Assembly (NCBI GenBank): GCA_013372965.1
Contig: JABXIR010000025.1
Location: forward strand, 1-5,447
Length of the DNA stretch: 5,447 nt
Source: Gammaproteobacteria bacterium
GTDB taxonomy: Bacteria > Pseudomonadota > Gammaproteobacteria > Pseudomonadales > DSM-25080
Reading direction: 5' to 3'
Below the pieces are notes generated by a model. That model was not told the origin of the DNA. It saw only the letters and a list, made by a program, of their open reading frames with translations, and ran no database searches. Of the stretch, positions 1 through 5,447 are shown one piece after another; position 1 is the stretch's first letter, and each line of letters opens with the position of its first letter. The position numbers were made by a program, and so were the translations under genes.

Positions 1-1319
1 GATCGTTGTTTCGCCTCATTCGCGACTTTTACGCGTCCCTTAGCGGCACGGTAGTGCTGCACGAGCGGTAGGTTACTCGGGCAGACGTAGGCACATGCAC
101 CGCATTCTATGCAGTCTTTAAGGTTGTAACCGTCGAGTTTTTCATGATCGTCAGCTTTTGCGTACCAATAGAGTTGCTGAGGAAGCAGTGAGGCAGGGCA
201 GGCCTCGGCGCATAGCCCACAACGAATGCACTCGACGGGCACGGGTTGTTGGTGCTGTTCAACAAGTAGCAAGCAATTGCTGGCTTTTACGATCGGTGCG
301 TCTAGGTGTTTTATCTCGAACCCCATCATTGGGCCGCCCATGATCACATCGCGCGATTCGATCGAGTTGTTCGTGTAGCCGAGTAGGTCGACAATTCGGG
401 TGCCGATGCGTACCTCAAAATTCCCGGTATCTTCAAGCTGTTCGCCCGTAATCGTCGTAATACGGCTGATCAGTGGCTGACCATCGACAACGGCTTGCTT
501 GACGGCTGCCGCGGTCCCGACGTTCTGTACAACGATGCCAAGCGCGCTCGGAATGTCGCCAGTGGGTACCTCTTTCCCAGTTAGAATTTGGATGAGCTGT
601 TTTTCGCCACCGGACGGGTATTTCGTGGGAAAACTCACCACTTCAAATCCAGTGCCGATAAAGGCTTGCTGCATGATACCCAATGCTTCTGGCTTATTGT
701 CTTCAATGCCAATGATGACTTCAGCTGGCTTCCCCAATATCTGATGGATAATCTCCACGCCAGTGCGGATTTCTTCAGCGCGTTCACGCATCAGAAGATC
801 GTCAGCGGTAATGTAAGGCTCGCACTCGGTGCCATTGATGATTAAGGTCGTGATGGGGCGCTGACCATCAAGCTTTGCAGCGGTCGGGAAGCTCGCACCG
901 CCCAACCCCGATATGCCTGACTCGCGAAGATGTTCGATCAAATCCCGATGACCAGCGTCGCGCCAATTGACCACGGGTTTGTTGGCGTACCACTCGTCTT
1001 GTCCATCGGCTTCGATACAAATTGCCGTATCCCACATTCCACTCGGGTGAGCTGCAGGCCGCGATTCAATTGCGGTGATCACGCCTGAGGTTGGCGCGTG
1101 TATTGCTGCTGAAAAGAATCCGGTCGGCGTACCGATGGGTTGCCCAGTCAATACCCGATCACCCACGCTAACAATCGGTGTCGCAGCGACACCGACCGTT
1201 TGTTGAAGCGGGACAACGTATTGCGCAAAGAGGGGAGCGGTTCGGATCGGTTGTTGATTCGAAAGGAACTTTTGTTCGGGCGGGTGCACGCCACCCGGAA
1301 TATCGTGGATTAATCTCAT
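1..1319 (-). CDS. rsxC: Rnf/Rsx electron transport complex subunit C (RnfC/RsxC), 3' end cut by the window edge
   Basis: RnfC is the peripheral cytoplasmic subunit of the Rnf complex. By family knowledge it binds NADH and FMN and passes electrons through two [4Fe-4S] clusters. I translated the minus strand from the ATG at 1319-1317; the frame stays open to base 1, giving 439 codons. The N-terminus carries the family's GGVHPPE stretch (residues 9-15) and an HAPTSG motif (74-79). The nucleotide-binding loop GLGGASFPT is at 138-146, followed by ECEPYITADD (165-174) and PTKYPSGGEKQ (231-241). Two ferredoxin motifs follow: C364, C367, C370, C374 and C403, C406, C409, C413. The last visible residues are charged, as expected where the variable Ala/Lys-rich tail of gammaproteobacterial RsxC begins, but its length cannot be seen. 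The start overlaps the rnfB stop as ATGA, and a GGAGAG Shine-Dalgarno (1328-1333) lies 8 bases upstream. The core matches E. coli RsxC closely, so identity is very secure. Confidence 0.97.
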   Translation of the reverse strand, partial: MRLIHDIPGGVHPPEQKFLSNQQPIRTAPLFAQYVVPLQQTVGVAATPIVSVGDRVLTGQPIGTPTGFFSAAIHAPTSGVITAIESRPAAHPSGMWDTAICIEADGQDEWYANKPVVNWRDAGHRDLIEHLRESGISGLGGASFPTAAKLDGQRPITTLIINGTECEPYITADDLLMRERAEEIRTGVEIIHQILGKPAEVIIGIEDNKPEALGIMQQAFIGTGFEVVSFPTKYPSGGEKQLIQILTGKEVPTGDIPSALGIVVQNVGTAAAVKQAVVDGQPLISRITTITGEQLEDTGNFEVRIGTRIVDLLGYTNNSIESRDVIMGGPMMGFEIKHLDAPIVKASNCLLLVEQHQQPVPVECIRCGLCAEACPASLLPQQLYWYAKADDHEKLDGYNLKDCIECGACAYVCPSNLPLVQHYRAAKGRVKVANEAKQR

Positions 1320-1909
1320 GCGCCGAGCTCTCCGCGTCGATCAGTCGCAATTATCTGAGGTGATTCCCACTTCCAGCTACGGATGTCGTCGTCGATTTCG
1401 ATCATATCGATGCAGTCGACTGGACACGGCTCTACACAGAGGTCACAGCCAGTGCATTCATCGGCGATAACGGTGTGCATCTGCTTTGCGGCACCGAGAA
1501 TTGCATCGACGGGGCATGCTTGAATGCACTTGGTACAGCCAATACATTCGTCTTCACGAATAACAGCGACGATGCGCTTTTCAGTTTCAGTACCATGCGA
1601 CTCGTCTAGTTCTGGTGCTTCGACGCCCAACAAATTAGCTAGGTCATTCACCGTCGTCTGGCCGCCCGGAGGGCACTTGTTGATGGCATCGCCGTTACTG
1701 ATCGCTTCTGCGTAAGGGCGGCACCCGGGATAGCCGCATTGTCCGCATTGCGTTTGAGGCAATAGATTATCGATTTGCTCTACGATTGGGTCGCCTTCGA
1801 CGCGGTATTTGACGGCAGCGAAGCCCAAGACGGAACCAAATAACAGCGCGATCGCAACTAGGGCCATCAACGCATCAAGTATTGAAACAGCGGCTAGCCA
1901 ATCGAACAT
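1316..1909 (-). CDS. rsxB: Rnf/Rsx electron transport complex subunit B (RnfB/RsxB), complete
   Basis: RnfB is the iron-sulfur subunit that is thought to exchange electrons with ferredoxin and relay them within the Rnf complex. The protein is 197 residues, close to the 192 of E. coli RsxB. A hydrophobic N-terminal segment (about 5-32) is the single membrane anchor. It is followed by the RnfB-type [4Fe-4S] domain with C55, C58, C63 and C79 (CGQCGYPGC). Two ferredoxin-like [4Fe-4S] motifs come next: C122, C125, C128, C132 and C152, C155, C158, C162. All twelve ligand cysteines expected for three clusters are present. The acidic tail contains the SWKWESP stretch, resembling SWKWD in E. coli. The start ATG shares one base with the rnfA stop (TAATG), and I see no strong Shine-Dalgarno before it, so translation is probably coupled to rnfA. 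The TGA stop overlaps the rnfC start by 4 bases. Confidence 0.98.
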   Translation of the reverse strand: MFDWLAAVSILDALMALVAIALLFGSVLGFAAVKYRVEGDPIVEQIDNLLPQTQCGQCGYPGCRPYAEAISNGDAINKCPPGGQTTVNDLANLLGVEAPELDESHGTETEKRIVAVIREDECIGCTKCIQACPVDAILGAAKQMHTVIADECTGCDLCVEPCPVDCIDMIEIDDDIRSWKWESPQIIATDRRGELGA

Positions 1910-2484
1910 TAAACTAACCCCGCGAAACCCATGAACGCCAGTGACATTAAGCCCGCCGTAATCATCCCGATCGCCGCTCCTTGGAAGGGCTCAGGTACAT
2001 CCGCAACGGCGAGTCTCTCCCGCATAGCGGAGAACAGGACGAGGACCAAAGAGAATCCTACGGCGGCACCGAAGCCATACAGCGTGCTTTCTAGGAATGT
2101 ATGTGCTTTCTGGGTGTTCTGTAGTGCAACACCGAGGACGGCGCAGTTTGACGTAATTAACGGCAGAAAAACACCCAGCACGCGATAAAGTAGCGGGCTG
2201 GTTTTTTCAATAAACATCTTCGTGAACTGCACCACGCCCGCAATGACGACGATAAAGCTAATTGTTTGTAGGTATTCAAGACTGAGTGGTTTGAGTAGAT
2301 AGGTATTGACCAGATAGCTGCAAATCGCGGCAAGCGTTAGCACAAACGTGGTGGCACCGCCCATGCCAATGGCCGTCTCAACTTTGTTTGAGACACCCAT
2401 AAACGGGCATAGTCCTAAGAATTGGACTAGCACAAAGTTGTTGACGAGTACGGCGCCAATCAAGATTAAGGCGAGTTCTGCCAT
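1909..2484 (-). CDS. rsxA: Rnf/Rsx electron transport complex subunit A (RnfA/RsxA), complete
   Basis: RnfA is an integral inner-membrane subunit homologous to RnfE and to NqrD/NqrE of the sodium-pumping NADH:quinone reductase. The protein has 191 residues (E. coli RsxA has 193) and is almost wholly hydrophobic, with about six membrane segments near 3-25, 38-60, 70-90, 100-122, 133-153 and 169-190. Conserved landmarks are VLVNNFVLVQFLGLCPFMG (12-30), SPLLYRVLGVFLPLITSNC (96-114), RERLAVADVPEPF (155-167) and the final LMSLAFMGFAGLV. C26 and C114 correspond to the cysteines that, in Rnf and NQR structures, hold an iron-sulfur cluster between the paired A/E-type subunits. The start at 2484 is supported by a GAGAGGA sequence 12 bases upstream, slightly far but usable. 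It is the first gene of the rnfABC overlap series, 99 bases downstream of metG on the same strand. Cotranscription with metG is possible, as no clear terminator separates them. Confidence 0.98.
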   Translation of the reverse strand: MAELALILIGAVLVNNFVLVQFLGLCPFMGVSNKVETAIGMGGATTFVLTLAAICSYLVNTYLLKPLSLEYLQTISFIVVIAGVVQFTKMFIEKTSPLLYRVLGVFLPLITSNCAVLGVALQNTQKAHTFLESTLYGFGAAVGFSLVLVLFSAMRERLAVADVPEPFQGAAIGMITAGLMSLAFMGFAGLV

Positions 2485-2496
2485 GCGTATTTACGA

Positions 2497-2513
2497 TCCT
2501 CTCTACATTAGAG
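2497..2513 (-). promoter_or_regulatory. rnfA ribosome binding site with an abutting small hairpin
   Basis: Read on the minus strand, GAGAGGA (2503-2497) is the Shine-Dalgarno sequence for rnfA, with 12 bases before the ATG. Directly upstream and partly overlapping it is a perfect 5-bp inverted repeat, CTCTA-ATG-TAGAG (2513-2501), with a 3-base loop. The downstream arm contains the first bases of the Shine-Dalgarno, but AGGA remains outside the stem. The stem is short and weak, so it may have no effect on translation. Confidence 0.5.
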
Positions 2514-2525
2514 CTTAAGTGTATT

Positions 2526-2577
2526 GATTCAGTTATTACGATCAAGGATTAAACTTGAATGTGCATATAACTGAATC
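2526..2577. repeat. 11-bp perfect inverted repeat in the metG-rnfA gap
   Basis: GATTCAGTTAT at 2526-2536 is exactly complementary to ATAACTGAATC at 2567-2577, with 30 bases between the arms. Inside the loop is a smaller pair, TCAAG (2542-2546) and CTTGA (2554-2558), separated by 7 bases, so a transcript could form a nested stem. The outer arms begin 7 bases after the metG stop codon. The stem is AT-rich, the loop is long and no U-tract follows on either strand, so it does not look like an intrinsic terminator. It could be an RNA structure that protects or processes a metG-rnf transcript, or a pair of protein binding half-sites. The sequence does not decide between these. Confidence 0.55.
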
Positions 2578-2583
2578 GAATGA

Positions 2584-4635
2584 CTACTTCACTCGCATTC
2601 CAGGCTTCGCACCGCTGTCTGGACTCAGTAGGAAAATGTCGCTTCCTCCAGGACCTGCGGCAGCGATCATCCCTTCAGACACACCAAAGCGCATTTTTCT
2701 CGGCGCGAGGTTGGCGACCATGAGTGTGAGCTTTCCGATCAGATCTTCGGGTTGATAGGCGCTTTTAATACCCGCGAATACGTTTCGCGTTTCACCACCG
2801 ATGTCGAGGGTAACTTGGAGCAATTTATCGGCTCCTTTGACGGGCTGCGCATCAACAATGAGTGCAATGCGTAAGTCGACCTTTGCAAAGTCGTCGAATT
2901 CAATAATGTCGCCCAGTGGATCGGCGTCCAAGTGTTCGCTTGATGAAAGCGTGGGTGTCGGTGCACTCTGCGCCTGTAATGCTTCCAGTTCGGCTTTCGC
3001 GTCGTCCATCATTGCGTCGATTGCCGGTTGTTCGAGTCGTTTCATCAGTGGCTTAAATGGTGCGATGGTGTGATTATTGAGCCACTCGAGCGTGTTTGGC
3101 CAGCGAATGTCGAGGTTAAGGAACTCCCCCGCGGCTTCCTGGGTAGCGGGAAGTACCGGACTTAGCCAGATGCTCAACGCGTGGAACATGTTGATCGCCT
3201 GCGAGCATACGGCGACGACTTGGTCGCTGTTAGCCTCGTCTTTTGCAAGGGTCCAAGGCGCGTTGTTGGCGATGAACTGGTTGGCTGCGTCGGCCAGTGC
3301 CATGATTTCTTTGGTCGCTTTGCCATACTCGCGCGCCTCGTAAAGGCTGGCGATGTGATCGTGTGCGTCGACAAATCGCTGCCACAACTCAGGGTCGCTG
3401 ATGTGGCTCGACACGTTACCGTCAGCGAAGCGCATCATGAATTTCGCAGTTCGGCTTGCGATGTTGACGTACTTGCCCACGAGATCTGAGTTGACCCGCT
3501 GCACGAAGTCTTCAAGATTGAGGTCGATGTCATCGACGCCGGATGACAGCTTCGCCGCAAAATAATAACGAAGATACTCAGGATTCATGTGGTTCAGGTA
3601 AGCGCGGGCGTTGATGAAGGTGCCGCGCGACTTCGACATTTTCTTACCGTTGACCGTTAGGAAACCGTGAACGTTGACCCCAGTTGGCAGTCGGTAATTG
3701 GCCGAGTGCAACATGGATGGCCAGAATAACGCGTGGAAGTTGACGATGTCTTTGCCGATAAAATGGTAGAGCTCGGTATCAGAGCCTGCTTTCCAGTACT
3801 CGTCGAAGTCGAGATCATCGGTGCGTTCGCTCAGGTTTTTGAAACTCGCCATATACCCGATTGGGGCATCGAGCCACACATAGAAATATTTGCCTGGTGC
3901 ATTAGGGATTTCGAAGCCGAAGTACGGCGCGTCGCGAGAAATATCCCACTGCTGGAGACCGCTATCTAGCCATTCTGAGAGCTTATTAGCGACTTCGGTT
4001 TGTAGCGTGCCTGAACGCGTCCAGTCTTTAAGGAAGTCGGTGAATTCCGGCAGTTTAAAGAAAAAGTGCTCGGACTCTTTTTGGGTTGGCGTTGCGCCCG
4101 ATAGCGTCGAAACCGCATCGATTAAGTCGGTCGGCGCATAGGTGGCGCCGCACACTTCGCAGTTGTCTCCGTACTGATCTTCAGATTTACACTTCGGGCA
4201 AGTCCCTTTGATGTAGCGGTCTGCTAAGAAAATTTCACGCTCGGGGTCGAATGCTTGAGTGATGGATCGACGATCAATATGCCCGTTGGCCTCAAGCGCA
4301 AGATAGATCTCGCTCGCGAGTGTTTGGTTTTCGTCAGAGTGCGTTGAGTGATAGTTGTCGAATTCGATGAGAAAATCGGCAAAGTCCTTTTCATGTTCGG
4401 CTTTGACGTTCGCAATTTGTTCTTCTGGTGAAATCCCCAAAGACTCGGCTTTAAGCATAATGGCTGTGCCGTGAGCATCGTCAGCGCAAACGTAGGTGCA
4501 CTCGTGTCCTCGAGCCTTTTGGAAACGAACCCAGATATCGGTTTGTATGTACTCAACCAAGTGGCCAAGATGGATTGAACCGTTTGCGTAGGGTAGTGCA
4601 CTGGTCACTAAGATTTTACGACGAGCTTGAGTCAT
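2584..4635 (-). CDS. metG: Methionyl-tRNA synthetase (MetG), complete
   Basis: MetG is a cytoplasmic class I aminoacyl-tRNA synthetase that charges tRNA-Met and initiator tRNA with methionine using ATP. The protein is 683 residues (E. coli MetG has 677) and aligns with the E. coli enzyme throughout. The HIGH-type signature is HLGH at 22-25 in PYANGSIHLGH. A zinc knuckle in the connective domain uses C146, C149, C159 and C162. DISRDAPYFGFEIPNAPGKY (231-250) and FYVWLDAPIGY (251-261) line the methionine site, and KMSKS is at 332-336. An anticodon-binding helical domain follows (about 385-550). After a low-complexity linker (about 550-575) comes the C-terminal tRNA-binding OB-fold domain, with FAKVDLRIA at 583-591 and MVANLAPRKMRFG at 639-651, which dimerises in the long bacterial form. 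The start ATG at 4635 has a GGAG sequence 12 bases upstream, a somewhat long spacing. The gene is divergent from mrp and upstream of rnfA on the same strand. It shows no defect. Confidence 0.99.
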   Translation of the reverse strand: MTQARRKILVTSALPYANGSIHLGHLVEYIQTDIWVRFQKARGHECTYVCADDAHGTAIMLKAESLGISPEEQIANVKAEHEKDFADFLIEFDNYHSTHSDENQTLASEIYLALEANGHIDRRSITQAFDPEREIFLADRYIKGTCPKCKSEDQYGDNCEVCGATYAPTDLIDAVSTLSGATPTQKESEHFFFKLPEFTDFLKDWTRSGTLQTEVANKLSEWLDSGLQQWDISRDAPYFGFEIPNAPGKYFYVWLDAPIGYMASFKNLSERTDDLDFDEYWKAGSDTELYHFIGKDIVNFHALFWPSMLHSANYRLPTGVNVHGFLTVNGKKMSKSRGTFINARAYLNHMNPEYLRYYFAAKLSSGVDDIDLNLEDFVQRVNSDLVGKYVNIASRTAKFMMRFADGNVSSHISDPELWQRFVDAHDHIASLYEAREYGKATKEIMALADAANQFIANNAPWTLAKDEANSDQVVAVCSQAINMFHALSIWLSPVLPATQEAAGEFLNLDIRWPNTLEWLNNHTIAPFKPLMKRLEQPAIDAMMDDAKAELEALQAQSAPTPTLSSSEHLDADPLGDIIEFDDFAKVDLRIALIVDAQPVKGADKLLQVTLDIGGETRNVFAGIKSAYQPEDLIGKLTLMVANLAPRKMRFGVSEGMIAAAGPGGSDIFLLSPDSGAKPGMRVK

Positions 4636-4693
4636 GAAAAAGGTGGTCTCCGACTGAAGAATGAGGTGCTAATAAAGATAAATTCTGAGCTCG

Positions 4694-4722
4694 ATTTTAG
4701 CCTACTTTACAGGGGCTTAAAA
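4694..4722 (-). promoter_or_regulatory. Candidate metG promoter
   Basis: On the minus strand, TAAAAT (4699-4694) matches the sigma-70 -10 consensus in five of six bases. Seventeen bases upstream is TTTTAA (4722-4717), a weak -35 matching three of six. Transcription would begin near 4687, giving a leader of about 50 bases before the metG ATG. The same bases form an imperfect inverted repeat, TTTTAGCC (4695-4702) against GGCTTAAAA (4714-4722) with one bulged T. This could be an operator or simply chance in AT-rich DNA. Confidence 0.35.
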
Positions 4723-4749
4723 CCAAATAAGCGTGTAGAATCATTAAAA

Positions 4750-4767
4750 ATCGTGAAACCGCACGAT
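4750..4767. repeat. 6-bp inverted repeat in the mrp leader
   Basis: ATCGTG (4750-4755) and CACGAT (4762-4767) are perfect inverted arms around a 6-base loop, aaaccg. The element lies 28 bases before the mrp start and just downstream of a possible -10 (TAGAAT). It is the right size for a dimeric regulator site or a small leader hairpin. It does not match a regulator site that I recognise. Confidence 0.3.
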
Positions 4768-4783
4768 ATCGAACACTTGTTAC

Positions 4784-4787
4784 AGGA
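4784..4787 (+). promoter_or_regulatory. mrp ribosome binding site that fixes the start codon
   Basis: AGGA lies 8 bases before the ATG at 4796-4798, an optimal distance. An in-frame TAA at 4790-4792, between this site and the ATG, rules out any longer N-terminus in this frame. Together they make 4796 the most credible start of mrp. Confidence 0.75.
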
Positions 4788-4795
4788 TCTAACAG

Positions 4796-5447
4796 ATGAC
4801 ACAGGATGAACTAGCGCAGGAAGTTGCTGCGTTTCTAGAGCTGCCAGAGGGCTCCCCTTTGTTTACCGTATCGAACTCGCGACCGGCATCCGTCACGCTT
4901 CACTTCGCGGCCGCGCGCAAGGCGGCTGAGTTAGCGTCGCATTTACAAACGCAGTTTGGCCGAGATTGGGGGCAGGTCTCGGTCCAGCTGGAATCCAAGC
5001 ATGGCGATGCTATGCCCGGCGTTCGACGCATTATTTTGGTTGCCTCAGGTAAAGGCGGAGTGGGGAAATCGACCACCACCGCGCATCTTGGAAGGGCTTT
5101 ACATCACAATGGTCTTCGAGTCGGTATTCTCGACGCTGATATTTACGGCCCCAGTGTTCCGCTGATGTTTGCGCAGCCAGACGGGACACGCCCTGAATTG
5201 ACCTCAGATAAACGCTTCATTCCTGTTGAGGTCGATGGCATTCAAACGATGAGTATCGGCTATCTGACGACAGAGAAGACGCCCGCTGTTTGGCGAGGGC
5301 CTATGGCGAGCGGTGCGTTGTTGCAAATGATCCAAAATACAGCATGGGACGATGTTGACGTTTTGCTAGTCGATATGCCACCTGGAACGGGCGATATTCA
5401 GCTCAGTATTGCGCAGAAAACGAATGTGTCGGGTGCGGTCGTCGTAA
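4796..5447 (+). CDS. apbC: Iron-sulfur cluster carrier ATPase Mrp/ApbC, 3' end cut by the window edge
   Basis: Mrp/ApbC is a cytoplasmic P-loop ATPase of the Mrp/NBP35 group that binds and transfers [4Fe-4S] clusters to apo-proteins. The first 217 codons are visible and the frame is open at the right edge. Residues 1 to about 70 look like a short, diverged MIP18-type (DUF59) domain. Then come the deviant Walker A motif GKGGVGKST (85-93, with signature Lys86), LDADIYGPSVP (112-122), VWRGPMASGALLQM (165-178) and VDMPPGTGDIQLS (192-204), all family hallmarks. The CxxC cluster ligands would lie in the missing C-terminal part. Walker A starts at residue 85 here against roughly 108 in E. coli Mrp, so the N-terminal region is shorter, and an in-frame stop just upstream shows that this is not a start error. 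A His (H97) sits where relatives usually have Asn in the VNLA-like helix. The gene is divergent from metG, a common gammaproteobacterial arrangement. Confidence 0.96.
   Translation, partial: MTQDELAQEVAAFLELPEGSPLFTVSNSRPASVTLHFAAARKAAELASHLQTQFGRDWGQVSVQLESKHGDAMPGVRRIILVASGKGGVGKSTTTAHLGRALHHNGLRVGILDADIYGPSVPLMFAQPDGTRPELTSDKRFIPVEVDGIQTMSIGYLTTEKTPAVWRGPMASGALLQMIQNTAWDDVDVLLVDMPPGTGDIQLSIAQKTNVSGAVVV

Larger units (their letters stand above)
4636..4795. promoter_or_regulatory. Divergent metG/mrp intergenic control region
   Basis: These 160 bases separate two genes transcribed away from each other, so promoters for both are expected here unless they lie inside the genes. The region is more AT-rich than its flanks. 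For metG the best candidate is TAAAAT (4699-4694, minus), listed separately. For mrp, TAGAAT (4736-4741, plus) fits a -10 in five of six positions, but I find no good -35 at 16-18 bases. TTTACA (4706-4711) is a good -35 by sequence but lies 24 bases away, too far to pair with it. I see no match to a known riboswitch or T-box. Confidence 0.6.

Noticed and set aside
499..845. Overlapping plus-strand reading frames opposite rnfC.
   Set aside because: They are antisense shadows of a strongly conserved rnfC frame and show no recognisable domain or ribosome binding site.
2524..2545. FNR/ANR-like half-sites TTGAT and ATCAA upstream of rnfA, attractive for a redox operon.
   Set aside because: The FNR/ANR consensus requires 4 bases between the halves. 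Here there are 12 (2529-2540), so the halves cannot form a normal site.
2526..2577. Intrinsic terminator for metG.
   Set aside because: The stem is AT-rich, the loop is 30 bases and there is no U-tract after either arm.
3181..3489. A 102-residue plus-strand reading frame opposite metG.
   Set aside because: It is antisense to the conserved helical domain of MetG, has no family features, and the metG frame is intact through it.
4627..4809. A 60-residue plus-strand reading frame spanning the metG/mrp gap and ending inside the mrp start.
   Set aside because: It begins with TTG inside antisense metG, has no Shine-Dalgarno, resembles no family I know and runs out of frame into mrp. The gap is better explained as a control region.
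1..5447. A hidden mobile element, defence system, CRISPR array or phage remnant.
   Set aside because: Intact conserved housekeeping and redox genes fill the window, with gaps of only 99 and 160 bases. I saw no terminal repeats, spaced direct repeats or unusual composition.

Overview
The window looks like ordinary chromosome from a gammaproteobacterium of moderate GC content. The evidence is close similarity over long stretches to Escherichia coli MetG, RsxA, RsxB and RsxC. The Rnf gene order A-B-C and the head-to-head metG/mrp pair are also familiar in this class. Nothing in the sequence fixes the genus. I see no mobile element, CRISPR array, tRNA, rRNA or sign of recent transfer, and I did not find a new biological system.

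Layout, left to right on the plus strand. Positions 1-1319 (minus) hold the first 439 codons of rnfC/rsxC, whose 3' end lies beyond the left edge. Positions 1316-1909 (minus) are a complete rnfB/rsxB, and 1909-2484 (minus) a complete rnfA/rsxA. A 99-base gap at 2485-2583 carries an 11-bp inverted repeat and a small hairpin next to the rnfA ribosome binding site. Positions 2584-4635 (minus) are a complete metG. The 160-base gap at 4636-4795 separates divergent genes and must hold the start signals for both directions. Positions 4796-5447 (plus) are the first 217 codons of mrp/apbC, cut by the right edge. No stretch longer than 300 bases lacks a gene.

How the genes relate. RnfA, RnfB and RnfC are three subunits of the membrane Rnf (Rsx) complex, which moves electrons between NADH and ferredoxin-type carriers coupled to ion movement. 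In enteric bacteria it also keeps SoxR reduced. Genes A/B and B/C overlap by 1 and 4 bases, so they are clearly one operon, and rnfD, rnfG and rnfE probably follow beyond the left edge. metG (methionyl-tRNA synthetase) lies upstream on the same strand with no recognisable terminator before rnfA, so read-through is possible. Mrp/ApbC is an iron-sulfur cluster carrier ATPase. RnfB and RnfC together show five four-cysteine cluster motifs, so a functional link to Mrp is plausible but only inferred.

The items most worth a second look are the long-loop inverted repeat between metG and rnfA, the short N-terminal region of Mrp, and a His at a usually Asn position after the Mrp Walker A motif. All are modest.
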